Below, piece after piece: positions 17,352-25,871 of a stretch of 61,940 nt of DNA; positions within the stretch are counted from its first letter, which is position 1; each line of letters begins with the position of its first letter. Under the pieces are notes generated by a model. The model saw nothing but the letters and a program-made list of their open reading frames with translations. It was not told the origin of the DNA and did no database searches. Both the position numbers and the translations under genes were made by a program. This DNA comes from a virus: the IMG/VR virus record IMGVR_UViG_3300007510_001184, positions 1 to 61,940 of that record; one strand, 5' to 3'.

Positions 17352-20071
17352 ATACAACAAAGTTTAGGGAACTTTTTGTCCATCGTGACGATAATTACAC
17401 GGTTCAATTACCAAATCGTGCACATATTCCAACAGAGCAACACCTTACCGATGATATAATTCAGAAGCATCTAAACGGTGAACAAACTATTGGACTCTAT
17501 CAAATCATTCCAGAACAGAATACATTAAAGTGGGCTGTAGTAGACATTGACTTAGATAAACCAGTGTACACTGCGCCCAACTTTAATTTGGATGATTGGC
17601 TCCCTAAACTGCAAGAGCAAACAGGTTATGTTGAAGATATTTTTAAAGAAAAAGGAATCCCTCATTATACGGAGTTTTCTGGTTATAAGGGATATCATGT
17701 TTGGGTATTCTTCAAAGAGCCTGTAAGCTCTGAAATTGTATATAATGGCCTTCGTGAAATGATGGAAGGCATAAAAGAGATTGGGAATATTCACTTAGAG
17801 TTATTTCCTAAACAAGCAAGGGTTGAAAAAGGAAGTTCTGGAAACTTAGTTAAAGGGCCTAATGGTAAACATTTAACTAGTGGCAAATTTAGCGTATTTA
17901 CTAATATCAATGATTTTGATGAAGTTCAGTATGCCACAGAAGATTCTTTCAAGAATGCAACTAGCCCTGTTGAAAATATTTTTAAAAAATGTGTAGCCCT
18001 GCAAGCTATTAAAGACAAATTATTTAAAGAAAAAAAATTAACTAATGATGAACTTTTAGCTTTAGGTTATATTTTGATTAATGCTTCTCACAATCATGGA
18101 GAAGATGAAGGAGAACGCTATCTTAGAGAGATACTCTTACCACAATTAGAGTATTATAATCCTGACACTAGTAACTATCACATTGAAAAAATGAAGACTG
18201 CTATTAATGGAAAAGGCTATAAACCTATTCGTTGTAGTAAGTTACAAGAACAAGGTATATGTCCAGCACAGTGTCGGAACATTGGTAGTTGGAACAGTCC
18301 AATTGTATTCTATAAAAAAGCTCTGGGAGATACTGGAGATCTTGCTGAGATCTTAGCTGACCCGCTTGAAAACTATAGAATGCTCGATGGCGGGTACTAT
18401 GAGTTTTTCCCAAATGCAGATCCTGCTAAGAATGAACCGTTATATGGACAACTAACTAATTTCACTATTGATATCAATGAAGAAATCATTATTGATGATG
18501 GCATTAATACTCACAAATTTTTTAATGGAATTATAACAGGTCCAGAGCGTTCAGCAGAATTCCAAGTAGGAGTTGATCGTTATTTTAATACTGAAGGTTT
18601 TAAAGTAATGATAGCAAATGCTATTGGAATTGATGGTATATTTATACATAAAGATTTGGATAAAATTCGTCATTGTGTGAATAAATTTGCTGATACTGAA
18701 CGCAGAGAAATTACTCAAGTTATTGGTTATTATAAAGATAAAGAAGAGGATCTTTATCCTAATAGATATTGTATGCCCTCTGTAATTATTACTAAAGATG
18801 GAATCTTTGATAATGAAACAATGGAATATGACTTAACAGGAGAAGATCTTGCCGAAGGTTTAGATCTTATGAACCCGACTGACGAAGAGTTTAACACTGC
18901 TAAGGAAGGGCTAATAAATCTTTTAGATCTTAGTAACTATAATTACACACATTCTGCTTTAGCTCACACATTCTTACCTATTATTTTTCCGTTTATTAAA
19001 GGTGAGCGGACAAAATACTCTTACTTTGTTCGAGGTAGATCGGGCGATGGTAAGTCTTATATTATGAAGTTCTTCCAGAACTTCTATGGAACATTTACAA
19101 ACCTAATGTCTTGGACTTCGACTGCAACAGCTCTTCATAACGTAGGTTACTTATTTAAAGACGCTTTGTATATCATTGATGACTTTAAACTTAGAAATTT
19201 TGGCGGTAAAAACTCGAGTTACGATTACGCTATCACACTCATGCAGAACTACGCTGACAACACCTCTCGTGCAAGATCACGCTCTGATCTTAAGATGCAA
19301 AAGACTAAAACAATCTCAGGATTTCTAGCATCCACAGGTGAGGATACTCCAGGTGGAGAAGCATCAACATTAGCACGAACTATACTTGTAGACTGTCACC
19401 CACGATTTAAAGACAGAGTTAAAGGTAAAGCTATTGAAAAAATCCAGCATTTATTTCCTGGGTTTACTGCAAGATACATTCAACATGTATTGGGCTTAGA
19501 CCCAAACAAAATCAGCGATTCGTTTGAAGCTTATGAAACAGAGTTTCATGAGCATGTAAAAGGCAATCCTAATGATGCTAGAATATCTCGAAACGTCGCT
19601 TTAATGATGGCAAGCTATAAAGTAATTAGCGAATATTTGTGGAAAGAAGCGGACGCGGTAAAAAATCAAAACAAATTTAAAACTTTCTTGGTTACTAAAA
19701 CTAAAGAACAAGTCAATGAATCTGCAGAAGAGATGGCTTCTGAAATATTCTTAAGTACACTTCAAGAAGGTATAGCAACTAACGAAATTAGATTGCAAGA
19801 CGATAATAAAACTTTCTTAGATACTGAACGAACTCCTATTATTGGGTGGAGATTGACCAACGCTAAAATGGAAGATGAAGTTTGTATTATTGGGCAAAAA
19901 GCTTATAGTTACATTTATAAAAAACTAAGTGGCGAACTTGCTCACTCTCTTGGAGCCATTGTACAAGATTTACATAAAAAGGGGCTAATCTTGCATGATA
20001 AACAAGTATCACGAAAGCTTAATAAACAAAGCGTAAAAGTGATGGTATTCAAAGCAGGTATTATTACTTAA
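17348..20071 (+). CDS. Primase-polymerase (archaeo-eukaryotic type) fused to a helicase/ATPase
   Basis: 907 aa from the ATG at 17348, which overlaps the previous stop by 3 bases; an upstream in-frame start at 17327 would overlap more. The N-terminal AEP primase part has VVDIDLDK (metal-binding DID, about 66-68), FSGYKGYHVWVFF (about 110-122, the sxH motif) and HLELFPKQ (about 149-156). A Cys cluster (Cys296, 305, 309) follows. The C-terminal part has Walker A GRSGDGKS (about 563-570) and Walker B ALYIIDDFK (about 606-614). Together they would prime and unwind at the replication fork. No separate DnaB or DnaG was seen, so this is probably the main replisome starter. Confidence 0.85.
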   Translation: MNTTKFRELFVHRDDNYTVQLPNRAHIPTEQHLTDDIIQKHLNGEQTIGLYQIIPEQNTLKWAVVDIDLDKPVYTAPNFNLDDWLPKLQEQTGYVEDIFKEKGIPHYTEFSGYKGYHVWVFFKEPVSSEIVYNGLREMMEGIKEIGNIHLELFPKQARVEKGSSGNLVKGPNGKHLTSGKFSVFTNINDFDEVQYATEDSFKNATSPVENIFKKCVALQAIKDKLFKEKKLTNDELLALGYILINASHNHGEDEGERYLREILLPQLEYYNPDTSNYHIEKMKTAINGKGYKPIRCSKLQEQGICPAQCRNIGSWNSPIVFYKKALGDTGDLAEILADPLENYRMLDGGYYEFFPNADPAKNEPLYGQLTNFTIDINEEIIIDDGINTHKFFNGIITGPERSAEFQVGVDRYFNTEGFKVMIANAIGIDGIFIHKDLDKIRHCVNKFADTERREITQVIGYYKDKEEDLYPNRYCMPSVIITKDGIFDNETMEYDLTGEDLAEGLDLMNPTDEEFNTAKEGLINLLDLSNYNYTHSALAHTFLPIIFPFIKGERTKYSYFVRGRSGDGKSYIMKFFQNFYGTFTNLMSWTSTATALHNVGYLFKDALYIIDDFKLRNFGGKNSSYDYAITLMQNYADNTSRARSRSDLKMQKTKTISGFLASTGEDTPGGEASTLARTILVDCHPRFKDRVKGKAIEKIQHLFPGFTARYIQHVLGLDPNKISDSFEAYETEFHEHVKGNPNDARISRNVALMMASYKVISEYLWKEADAVKNQNKFKTFLVTKTKEQVNESAEEMASEIFLSTLQEGIATNEIRLQDDNKTFLDTERTPIIGWRLTNAKMEDEVCIIGQKAYSYIYKKLSGELAHSLGAIVQDLHKKGLILHDKQVSRKLNKQSVKVMVFKAGIIT

Positions 20072-20880
20072 TGATGGTCTTAAATTTTATGGTAAGCAGT
20101 AGTTCAGGTAATAGCACTCAAATTACTACTGAAACGACAAACCTTATTATTGATGCAGGAATAGGAGTTAGAAAATTTAATGAGTTCAAAGAGTCAGTCT
20201 CTCTTAGACATGGTACTAATATTCCCGACGCAATATTTATTACACATGGGCATAGTGACCATATTAAAGGTTTAGATGTCATTTGTGCTCAATATTCTGA
20301 AAGACAGCATCCAATGGTTTATATACATGAAAAAGTATATGAGGCTAAAAAAGAAAAGCTACCGCGAGTTCAAGAATCGAAAACTTTTCTGATGCAAAAA
20401 CCTGGGACTAAGTATGCGATTGGCCACGACTTGACTGTAACTTCATTTAGCACTAAACATGATTCAGAATATAGTTTAGGCTTTGTTATTGAACAATACC
20501 CCAAGGGACCAAAGTTTGGCTACTTAACAGATACAGGAATGATTACTCCTGTGATAAGAGAGGCATTGCAAGACTGCGATGCCTATTTTATTGAGGCTGA
20601 CTACGATGAAGACGAGATTGAAAAGAACGCTGATTATTCAATTGAGTTGAAAGAACGAATAAAAAGCGCAACTGGGCATTTAAGCTCTAATCAGGCAATT
20701 GAGTTTGTAAAAAATAACATTGATTTAGACAAAGTACAAAAGATTATCTTTGGACATTTAAGTAAAAACACAAACAGTCCTGAGCTTGTACAAAGTAAAA
20801 TTGAGCAAGAATTTCCTGACTATACCGATAAATTCGTTATAGCGAAACCAGATAGCCCCACAAAGGTGGTAATAGAATAA
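20071..20880 (+). CDS. Metallo-beta-lactamase-fold hydrolase (WalJ/YycJ-like)
   Basis: 269 aa with THGHSDHIKG (58-67), the metal-binding HxHxDH, an early SSSSGNSTQI segment as in the WalJ/YycJ group, and later His/Asp residues (TDTG about 150, FGHLS about 229-233). Members of this group are nucleases or phosphodiesterases; WalJ-type enzymes act on DNA ends. Lying between a PrimPol and a DnaQ-like exonuclease, a role in DNA processing is plausible. It starts on the last base of the PrimPol stop. Substrate cannot be told from sequence. Confidence 0.8.
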   Translation: MMVLNFMVSSSSGNSTQITTETTNLIIDAGIGVRKFNEFKESVSLRHGTNIPDAIFITHGHSDHIKGLDVICAQYSERQHPMVYIHEKVYEAKKEKLPRVQESKTFLMQKPGTKYAIGHDLTVTSFSTKHDSEYSLGFVIEQYPKGPKFGYLTDTGMITPVIREALQDCDAYFIEADYDEDEIEKNADYSIELKERIKSATGHLSSNQAIEFVKNNIDLDKVQKIIFGHLSKNTNSPELVQSKIEQEFPDYTDKFVIAKPDSPTKVVIE

Positions 20881-21203
20881 TTAAATTAATCACAAGTGAT
20901 AAGGCTACTGTATTCGAAATTGCATTTGAAAAAGACACTAAAATAACAAAGACTTATAAAGAACTTGGGCGAGGAAAACGAGCATATCATGCTCACGATG
21001 ATTGCCTATTATTAGCTGACGAAGGGAAAGAAATTAAAATAGTACCTGGGCCTGATGTTGTGGAACACTATATGTTAGACCAACTTATCACATATGCAGT
21101 ACGACAAAGCAAACCCATTACTATTGTTGATTGTCCTAATTTAAAACTGTTAAGAAAATTAGACAAATTAGTTGTTATGCATAACAATTTAGTTGACAAT
21201 TAA
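20880..21203 (+). CDS. Unrecognised 107-aa protein with apparent ATT start codon
   Basis: A continuous reading frame of 107 codons fills an otherwise empty gap. It has no ATG, GTG or TTG in its first half. The frame is preceded by an SD-like AAAGGTGGT (20862-20870), 9 bases before ATT at 20880 and 6 before ATA at 20877. The ATT overlaps the previous stop by one base (TAATT), like other coupled pairs in this operon. The product would begin MKLITSDKATVFEIAF, with later IKIVPGPDVVEHYMLDQL. Codon use and amino-acid balance look coding. No family was recognised. ATT starts are rare but known for tightly controlled genes such as infC. Confidence 0.6.
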   Translation: MKLITSDKATVFEIAFEKDTKITKTYKELGRGKRAYHAHDDCLLLADEGKEIKIVPGPDVVEHYMLDQLITYAVRQSKPITIVDCPNLKLLRKLDKLVVMHNNLVDN

Positions 21204-21220
21204 CATAACAAGTTTATATT
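21193..21220 (+). promoter_or_regulatory. Sigma-70-like promoter with leaderless geometry
   Basis: TTGACA, 16-base spacer, TATATT, then CAACAC and ATG at 21227. The predicted transcription start (7 bases after the -10 element) is the A of the ATG, so the mRNA would have no leader. The promoter lies in the last codons of the ATT-start gene. Confidence 0.65.
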
Positions 21221-21226
21221 CAACAC

Positions 21227-21889
21227 ATGGATACACTAATATTTGATATAGAAACAATACCTCAAAGCACTCTTTTACCTTCGCAGGAAAATGCATTAAA
21301 GACTAAAGTTGAAAGAGCCACCAAAAATAGTACAGATAAATCTGAATATGATGGTATAAGAAATAAGATCATGGCAGTCTCTCCGTTTTTCGGTGAAATC
21401 ATCTGCATAGGAATTATGAAGGTGAAAGAAACAGGAGAAGAAGTATCAAGAGTCCTCACAGGTGATGAGAAAACTATGTTACAAACATGGTGGGATATTC
21501 TCAAACATCATAAAGGACTCTTTGTTCATTATAATGGGTTGGGTTTTGATGTTCCTTACATCTTAAAACGCTCAATGTTCCATGACGTATTACCCACAAA
21601 CTCTCAATTTTTAGATACAAGGCGCTTTCAAAAGCATCCCCATTTTGACGTATTTCAAGTCATTTGTGACTATGACATGAGAAACGCTATTTCTCTTGAT
21701 GTTGCAACTGAATTTCTTGGACTTAAATCTCCCAAAGGCGGAGAAGTTAAAGCTGAAAATGTTTATCAAGCTTATAAAGATGGGCGAATACAGGAAATAG
21801 CAGATTATTGCTTAGATGACGTAAAAGCAACTTATGAAGTGTACAAAAAAGTTAAGAACTATACGTTCCAACCCAAACAAAGGTGGTAA
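21227..21889 (+). CDS. DnaQ-like 3'-5' exonuclease (PolB-exonuclease type)
   Basis: 220 aa with the DEDDy set: FDIETIP (Asp7, Glu9), HYNGLGFDVPYILKRS (Asp108) and DYCLDDVKATYEVYKK (Tyr194, Asp198). This is the family of predicted 3'-5' exonucleases related to the proofreading domain of family B polymerases, here as a stand-alone protein. Function is likely trimming of single-stranded ends in replication or recombination. The family A polymerase at 42866 carries its own exonuclease domain. A sigma-70-like promoter abuts the ATG with no room for a ribosome site. Confidence 0.85.
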   Translation: MDTLIFDIETIPQSTLLPSQENALKTKVERATKNSTDKSEYDGIRNKIMAVSPFFGEIICIGIMKVKETGEEVSRVLTGDEKTMLQTWWDILKHHKGLFVHYNGLGFDVPYILKRSMFHDVLPTNSQFLDTRRFQKHPHFDVFQVICDYDMRNAISLDVATEFLGLKSPKGGEVKAENVYQAYKDGRIQEIADYCLDDVKATYEVYKKVKNYTFQPKQRW

Positions 21890-21901
21890 ACTGAGACTAA
21901 C

Positions 21902-22816
21902 ATGAGTTTATTTGAAAAAGCAACACCGAAAGCACGAAGATTAAAGATGTATATTTACGGAGAAAGTGGTACCGGTAAAACAATCACTTCTCTCCACTTC
22001 CCAAACTTAGCTGTAGTAGATGCCGAAAAAGGCACCGACTATTATGGTAAGTTATTTGATTTTGATAGAATTCAAACCTCTGATCCGACTGAAGTAGAGA
22101 AAGCTATTGATGAATTACTAAAGGACCCGAAAGATTATAAAACCTTTGTTATCGATCCTTTTACTGCCGTTTGGGAGACTATGCAGGATAAGCGTTTAAA
22201 AAGGATGCGCTTAAAAAATAATAATCCTAACTACGCCCTACAACCACTAGATTGGGGCTTCTTGAAATCCTCTATTAAAGGATTGATCAAGAAACTGTTG
22301 GCCTTAGACATGAATATTATCTGCACTGCCAGAGCTAAGACTGCTTATAGTCAAGCCGAAGGCGATTTTATGAAAGCTATTGGACTAGTAGCAGATGGGC
22401 CAAAAGAACTTCCATTCCTATTTGACGTTGTGCTAGAACTATCAGTTGCTGAAGATGGAAAACGTTATGCAACCGTGATAAAAGATAGAACTAATACAAT
22501 GCCAGACAAATTCGAATTCACTTACGAGGAATTTGTTAAATTCATAGGAAACGAAGAGCTAGAAAGAGAGCCAGTGGTTATTAACCAGCAACAAGCGATG
22601 GATAGTTATACAACTAGAAATCATGATGTTACTTTTAAAGGTAAAAACATAAAAACTGCTGGAGTAACTGAAGAACAATTAGAAGCGCTAGCTAAAATAG
22701 CAGACAGCGACAAAAAGGATGCGTTAGCAGAAAAGCTTCGAGTTGATTATATGGTTACTTCTTTACTAGACCTCAAAGAAGACGAAGCAGCAGTGCTGCT
22801 GAAAGATCTCAAATAA
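21902..22816 (+). CDS. RecA-like ATPase of the Sak4 / AAA_24 type
   Basis: 304 aa. Walker A is GESGTGKT (20-27) right after a short N-terminal strand, followed by LAVVDAEKGTDYY and a Walker-B-like YKTFVIDPFTAVWE (about 79-92). This is the layout of phage single-strand annealing ATPases (Sak4) and the related AAA_24 proteins. The next gene has features of their usual partner, a single-strand binding type protein. The C-terminal 80 residues are charged and helical. It probably catalyses annealing or strand exchange in phage recombination. Confidence 0.75.
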   Translation: MSLFEKATPKARRLKMYIYGESGTGKTITSLHFPNLAVVDAEKGTDYYGKLFDFDRIQTSDPTEVEKAIDELLKDPKDYKTFVIDPFTAVWETMQDKRLKRMRLKNNNPNYALQPLDWGFLKSSIKGLIKKLLALDMNIICTARAKTAYSQAEGDFMKAIGLVADGPKELPFLFDVVLELSVAEDGKRYATVIKDRTNTMPDKFEFTYEEFVKFIGNEELEREPVVINQQQAMDSYTTRNHDVTFKGKNIKTAGVTEEQLEALAKIADSDKKDALAEKLRVDYMVTSLLDLKEDEAAVLLKDLK

Positions 22817-22849
22817 TTATCGATAATACAGGAGACACGTACTAAATAG

Positions 22850-23278
22850 ATGAATTTGAATTTAAAAGAAATTAATGAGAACACTGAAACTACCGACTTC
22901 GCCGCTCTTGAGGAAGGGCGTTATGATGTTGAAGTTGAGAGTGCAGAAATTAAAGAGGCCAAAAGCTCTGGCAATACAATGATTTCATGCACCTTTAAAG
23001 TATTAGGAGAAAATCAGAGGGTATGGCATAACTTTGTTTTAATCGAAAAAGCCTATTTCTTCCTGATTAACTTCTTAAAAGCAGCTGGCAAGCAGGATCT
23101 CTTAGAAAAGACTGACATCAACGAAGAGACTCTAGCTTTTGAGCTCCACGGCGCCCGAGCCAGCGCTTACTTAGAAGAGGATGCCACTCCTGATGGTAAG
23201 CCTAAGAATAAAATAACACGATTCTATCCGATCGAAACAGACGATTCCTCTACTTCAGGGGATGCATTACTCTCTTAA
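22850..23278 (+). CDS. DUF669-like protein, probable single-strand DNA binding partner
   Basis: 142 aa. It has a strand-rich core (EGRYDVEVESAEIKEAKSSG, TMISCTFKVLGE, RVWHNFVLIEKAYFFLINFL) and an acidic Ser/Thr-rich tail ending DDSSTSGDALLS. The pattern fits the DUF669 family, which is often found beside Sak4-type ATPases and is thought to bind single-stranded DNA. An acidic C-terminus is typical of SSB-like proteins that recruit partners. A strong terminator-like hairpin follows, so this closes the first replication block. Confidence 0.65.
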   Translation: MNLNLKEINENTETTDFAALEEGRYDVEVESAEIKEAKSSGNTMISCTFKVLGENQRVWHNFVLIEKAYFFLINFLKAAGKQDLLEKTDINEETLAFELHGARASAYLEEDATPDGKPKNKITRFYPIETDDSSTSGDALLS

Positions 23279-23289
23279 CATTTTAACTA

Positions 23290-23326
23290 GGGCAGCTCTG
23301 TGAAGGATGCAGGGCTGCCCGATTTT
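23290..23326 (+). terminator. Rho-independent terminator after the replication block
   Basis: GGGCAGCTCTG and CAGGGCTGCCC pair over 11 positions (one U-G) with a 9-base loop, followed by GATTTT. It separates the DUF669-like gene from the glycan cassette. Confidence 0.7.
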
Positions 23327-23344
23327 ACTCAAAACGGCTTTTAC

Positions 23345-24043
23345 ATGAAAAATTATAAAATAGTTATAGGAATTCCCACTATTAATAGGGCTGATCTTCT
23401 AAAAGAAAATTTAGCTGGCTTAGTGGAAACAATGTCTGATTTATATAGAATTATAATAGTAGATAATGGAAAGCAAAATATACATAAATTAATTCCTTCC
23501 GAATTTAAGGATCGTAGTTTCATTCATAATTCAAAAACAAACTTAGGAGTTAGTGATAGTTGGAACTTTATAATGGAGCTAGCTTTTAAAGAGGGCGAAG
23601 GAGAGTTTCAGGCGGATTATGTATATTTAGTAAATGATGATATTGTATTAGGGCACACAATCTCAGATATTAACGAGGCAATTAAACAGAATCCCAAAGC
23701 TCCTTTTATTTTAGGAGAAGCCAGTTTTTCAAATTTTTTAGTGTCTAAACAAGGATTTTATGATATAGGTCCATTTGATAGTGAGTTTTTTCCTGCTTAT
23801 TTCGAAGATAACGACTTTGATAGACGGTGCACTGTAGCCGAAAAACCGGGAGCTAAAGAACAATCTTTACTTAAAGTTGCTGTTTTTCGTAACTCTTGTA
23901 CAATTAAAAAAGATAGAAAATTAAATAATAACTTTACAAATAATAAACGTTACTATATTAAAAAATGGGGAGGTCCCCCAAAAAACGAAAAATTTACGAA
24001 ACCCTTTAATGGAAAACCACCTAAATCCCGACGAAAGAAATAA
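23345..24043 (+). CDS. Family 2-type glycosyltransferase
   Basis: 232 aa from the ATG at 23345; an upstream GTG at 23300 would place the start inside the terminator hairpin and was set aside. GT-A fold signs: YKIVIGIPTINRADLLKENL at the start, IIIVDNGK, NLGVSDSWNF, and the metal site region YLVNDDIVLG (about 97-106). A FDSEFFPAYFEDNDFDRR segment near 160-177 contains an EDNDFDRR-type acceptor motif. It probably transfers a sugar from a nucleotide donor. It opens a run of thirteen genes for sugar modification and transfer. Confidence 0.75.
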   Translation: MKNYKIVIGIPTINRADLLKENLAGLVETMSDLYRIIIVDNGKQNIHKLIPSEFKDRSFIHNSKTNLGVSDSWNFIMELAFKEGEGEFQADYVYLVNDDIVLGHTISDINEAIKQNPKAPFILGEASFSNFLVSKQGFYDIGPFDSEFFPAYFEDNDFDRRCTVAEKPGAKEQSLLKVAVFRNSCTIKKDRKLNNNFTNNKRYYIKKWGGPPKNEKFTKPFNGKPPKSRRKK

Positions 24044-24045
24044 AA

Positions 24046-24663
24046 TTGAATATTTTATTTAACATTTTAATACGAACCTCGCGGCGCCCTAAAGCATTTA
24101 AACGTTGTATTACAAGCATACGAAAACAAACCTATAAAAATGTTCGTATTATTGTGGGGAGTGATGAACCCAATGATTTAACATATATTAAACCACTCTT
24201 AACCGTTTTTGATACTATTATCTCTTATGAAAAAGAAGTTCCAAATACAGGTAATGGAAATTTTCCCTACAACCTCTACATAAATAAAATGTACGAGGGT
24301 GTAGAGGAAGGAATGATTATAACATTGGATGACGATGATGAATTCTGTGGTCCGAAAGGGTTAGAAATTATTGCCTCTCATATTCAGGATACGGATGCAA
24401 TTTATGTATGGAAAACAAAATTTCCGCATATTATTTTGCCGCAGTTATATTGGGAGAGCCATTTAGCATGTGGAGATATTCCTAATTGTGGGACAGCTTT
24501 TCATTCCAAGTACAAAGAAATAGGTTTGTGGGACGGAAATCATGCAGCTGATTTTCGTGCTATCGAGAAATTAACTAATCACTTAAATGGAAAAATTATA
24601 TGGATTGATGGTATTTTTACAAAACTACAAACTGGACCACAAAGGGGTAAACCAGAAAAATGA
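24046..24663 (+). CDS. Glycosyltransferase family 2-like, TTG start
   Basis: 205 aa. The frame begins at TTG 24046, three bases after the previous stop; no ATG fits. The N-terminus (ILFNILIRTSRRPKAFKRCI) and IRKQTYKNVRIIVGSD are typical of family 2 enzymes. The metal site is IITLDDDDEFCGPKG (about 86-100). It is shorter than usual family 2 enzymes (about 250-300 aa), so only the core transferase domain is present. It overlaps the next gene by 4 bases. Confidence 0.7.
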   Translation: MNILFNILIRTSRRPKAFKRCITSIRKQTYKNVRIIVGSDEPNDLTYIKPLLTVFDTIISYEKEVPNTGNGNFPYNLYINKMYEGVEEGMIITLDDDDEFCGPKGLEIIASHIQDTDAIYVWKTKFPHIILPQLYWESHLACGDIPNCGTAFHSKYKEIGLWDGNHAADFRAIEKLTNHLNGKIIWIDGIFTKLQTGPQRGKPEK

Positions 24664-25511
24664 AAGTACTAGTAGTTGCAGTATTTAGCACGACTTCAAC
24701 AAATAATAGCCAAGCGCGAGGATTTAAACATCTTGGCCATAAGGTTCTAAGATATAATTACAGAGTTCGGGAAAAACAGATTGGAAATATTTTACGAGAT
24801 CAAGAATTAGTTGATCTTTCTCGTCAAGTAGATCTTATATTTTTGAGTAAATGCAACGGTATAAGCAACGACGCCATAAAAGAAATGGCAAAAAATACAG
24901 TTGTATGTTTTTGGTTTATGGATGCATTATGTAACTGGAACAGAGAATTTGAACAAAAAGCCAGAGTATCAACTTTTACTTGTATTGATAAAGTTAATAT
25001 TTTACAGAAAATTAAAAGATACATTCCACATTGCTATCACGTAGTCGAAGGTTTTGATCATTTGATTGATAAGCCCTGGGGATTAAAGAAAATATATGAC
25101 TTATCGTTTATTGGTGGAATTTATGGTCAGCGTGCTGATTACAGAGACTACTTAAATTTCACACATTTTAGTAATGCTTTTGGAACGAACTTTTCAAAGG
25201 TTGTAAGTCAATCTAAAATCAATCTAAATCTAGTTACTGCAGATGGTGCCTCTGATAGAGTGTATAAAATCCCAGCAGCCAAAGGTTTTCTAATAACTCA
25301 AGATTGGACCGGCCGACAAGACATTTTTGAAGATGGCAAGCATCTAGTTATTTTTAATTCCAAACAGGATGCAAAGGATAAAATTAATTACTATTTAGAA
25401 CACGAAGCTGAACGCGAACAAATTGCTGAGCAAGGTTTCCATAAAGTACAAAAGTATAACCGAGATAATTTTGCACAACAAATAATTGATATTGCTCAAC
25501 AATTTATTTAA
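24660..25511 (+). CDS. CgeB-like / family 1-type glycosyltransferase
   Basis: 283 aa. A GT-B-like layout: MKVLVVAVFSTTSTNNSQAR at the start with an AR-GF-x-LGH pattern, then DLSFIGGIYGQRADYRDYL, and a C-terminal donor-site region (RVYKIPAAKGFLITQDWTGR, DIFEDGKHLVIFN) followed by a long helical end. This matches the CgeB / Glyco_trans_1_2 group, in which the C-terminal block binds the nucleotide sugar. Acceptor unknown. Confidence 0.7.
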   Translation: MKVLVVAVFSTTSTNNSQARGFKHLGHKVLRYNYRVREKQIGNILRDQELVDLSRQVDLIFLSKCNGISNDAIKEMAKNTVVCFWFMDALCNWNREFEQKARVSTFTCIDKVNILQKIKRYIPHCYHVVEGFDHLIDKPWGLKKIYDLSFIGGIYGQRADYRDYLNFTHFSNAFGTNFSKVVSQSKINLNLVTADGASDRVYKIPAAKGFLITQDWTGRQDIFEDGKHLVIFNSKQDAKDKINYYLEHEAEREQIAEQGFHKVQKYNRDNFAQQIIDIAQQFI

Positions 25512-25523
25512 CCGAAAAACTTT

Positions 25524-25871
25524 ATGAAAAATAAACTATACATACAAAATGTAGATTCATTTTCACACTTACTCGATAGATTATGTATTGAAAACATTAA
25601 ACTAGCAGACTTTGTAAGAAGAATTGAATTTGAACAGCGCAATGATTCACAAGACTTAGAACTAATTGACCGTCTTTATCGAGGATTAAAATTAGCTAAT
25701 GAATCCAGAAGCCATATTAAAAATAAGTTAGATAAGTTTTTACATGATGTTATAAATGAAGGAAACTACCGCGTACTGGAGGAAGTAAGAACTGCTGTAT
25801 TACCAGAAGATCAAGATGAAGCTAATCTTGAAGAACGAATAATGGGACAAAAACCAGAACTTGATGTATGA
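25524..25871 (+). CDS. Unrecognised small helical protein in the glycan cassette
   Basis: 115 aa, almost entirely helical in appearance and rich in charged residues (FVRRIEFEQRNDSQDLELID, LANESRSHIKNKLDKFL). No motif was recognised. It lies between two transferases and overlaps the next gene by 4 bases, so it is probably part of the same pathway, for example as an accessory or oligomerising subunit. This is a guess from position. Confidence 0.5.
   Translation: MKNKLYIQNVDSFSHLLDRLCIENIKLADFVRRIEFEQRNDSQDLELIDRLYRGLKLANESRSHIKNKLDKFLHDVINEGNYRVLEEVRTAVLPEDQDEANLEERIMGQKPELDV

Noticed and set aside
21352-21361. Fourth GGTATAAGAA occurrence
   Set aside because: Inside the exonuclease gene, without the upstream T-run; likely chance.
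23300-23344. GTG start extending the first glycosyltransferase
   Set aside because: The added codons are the terminator hairpin itself; the fold begins at the ATG at 23345.
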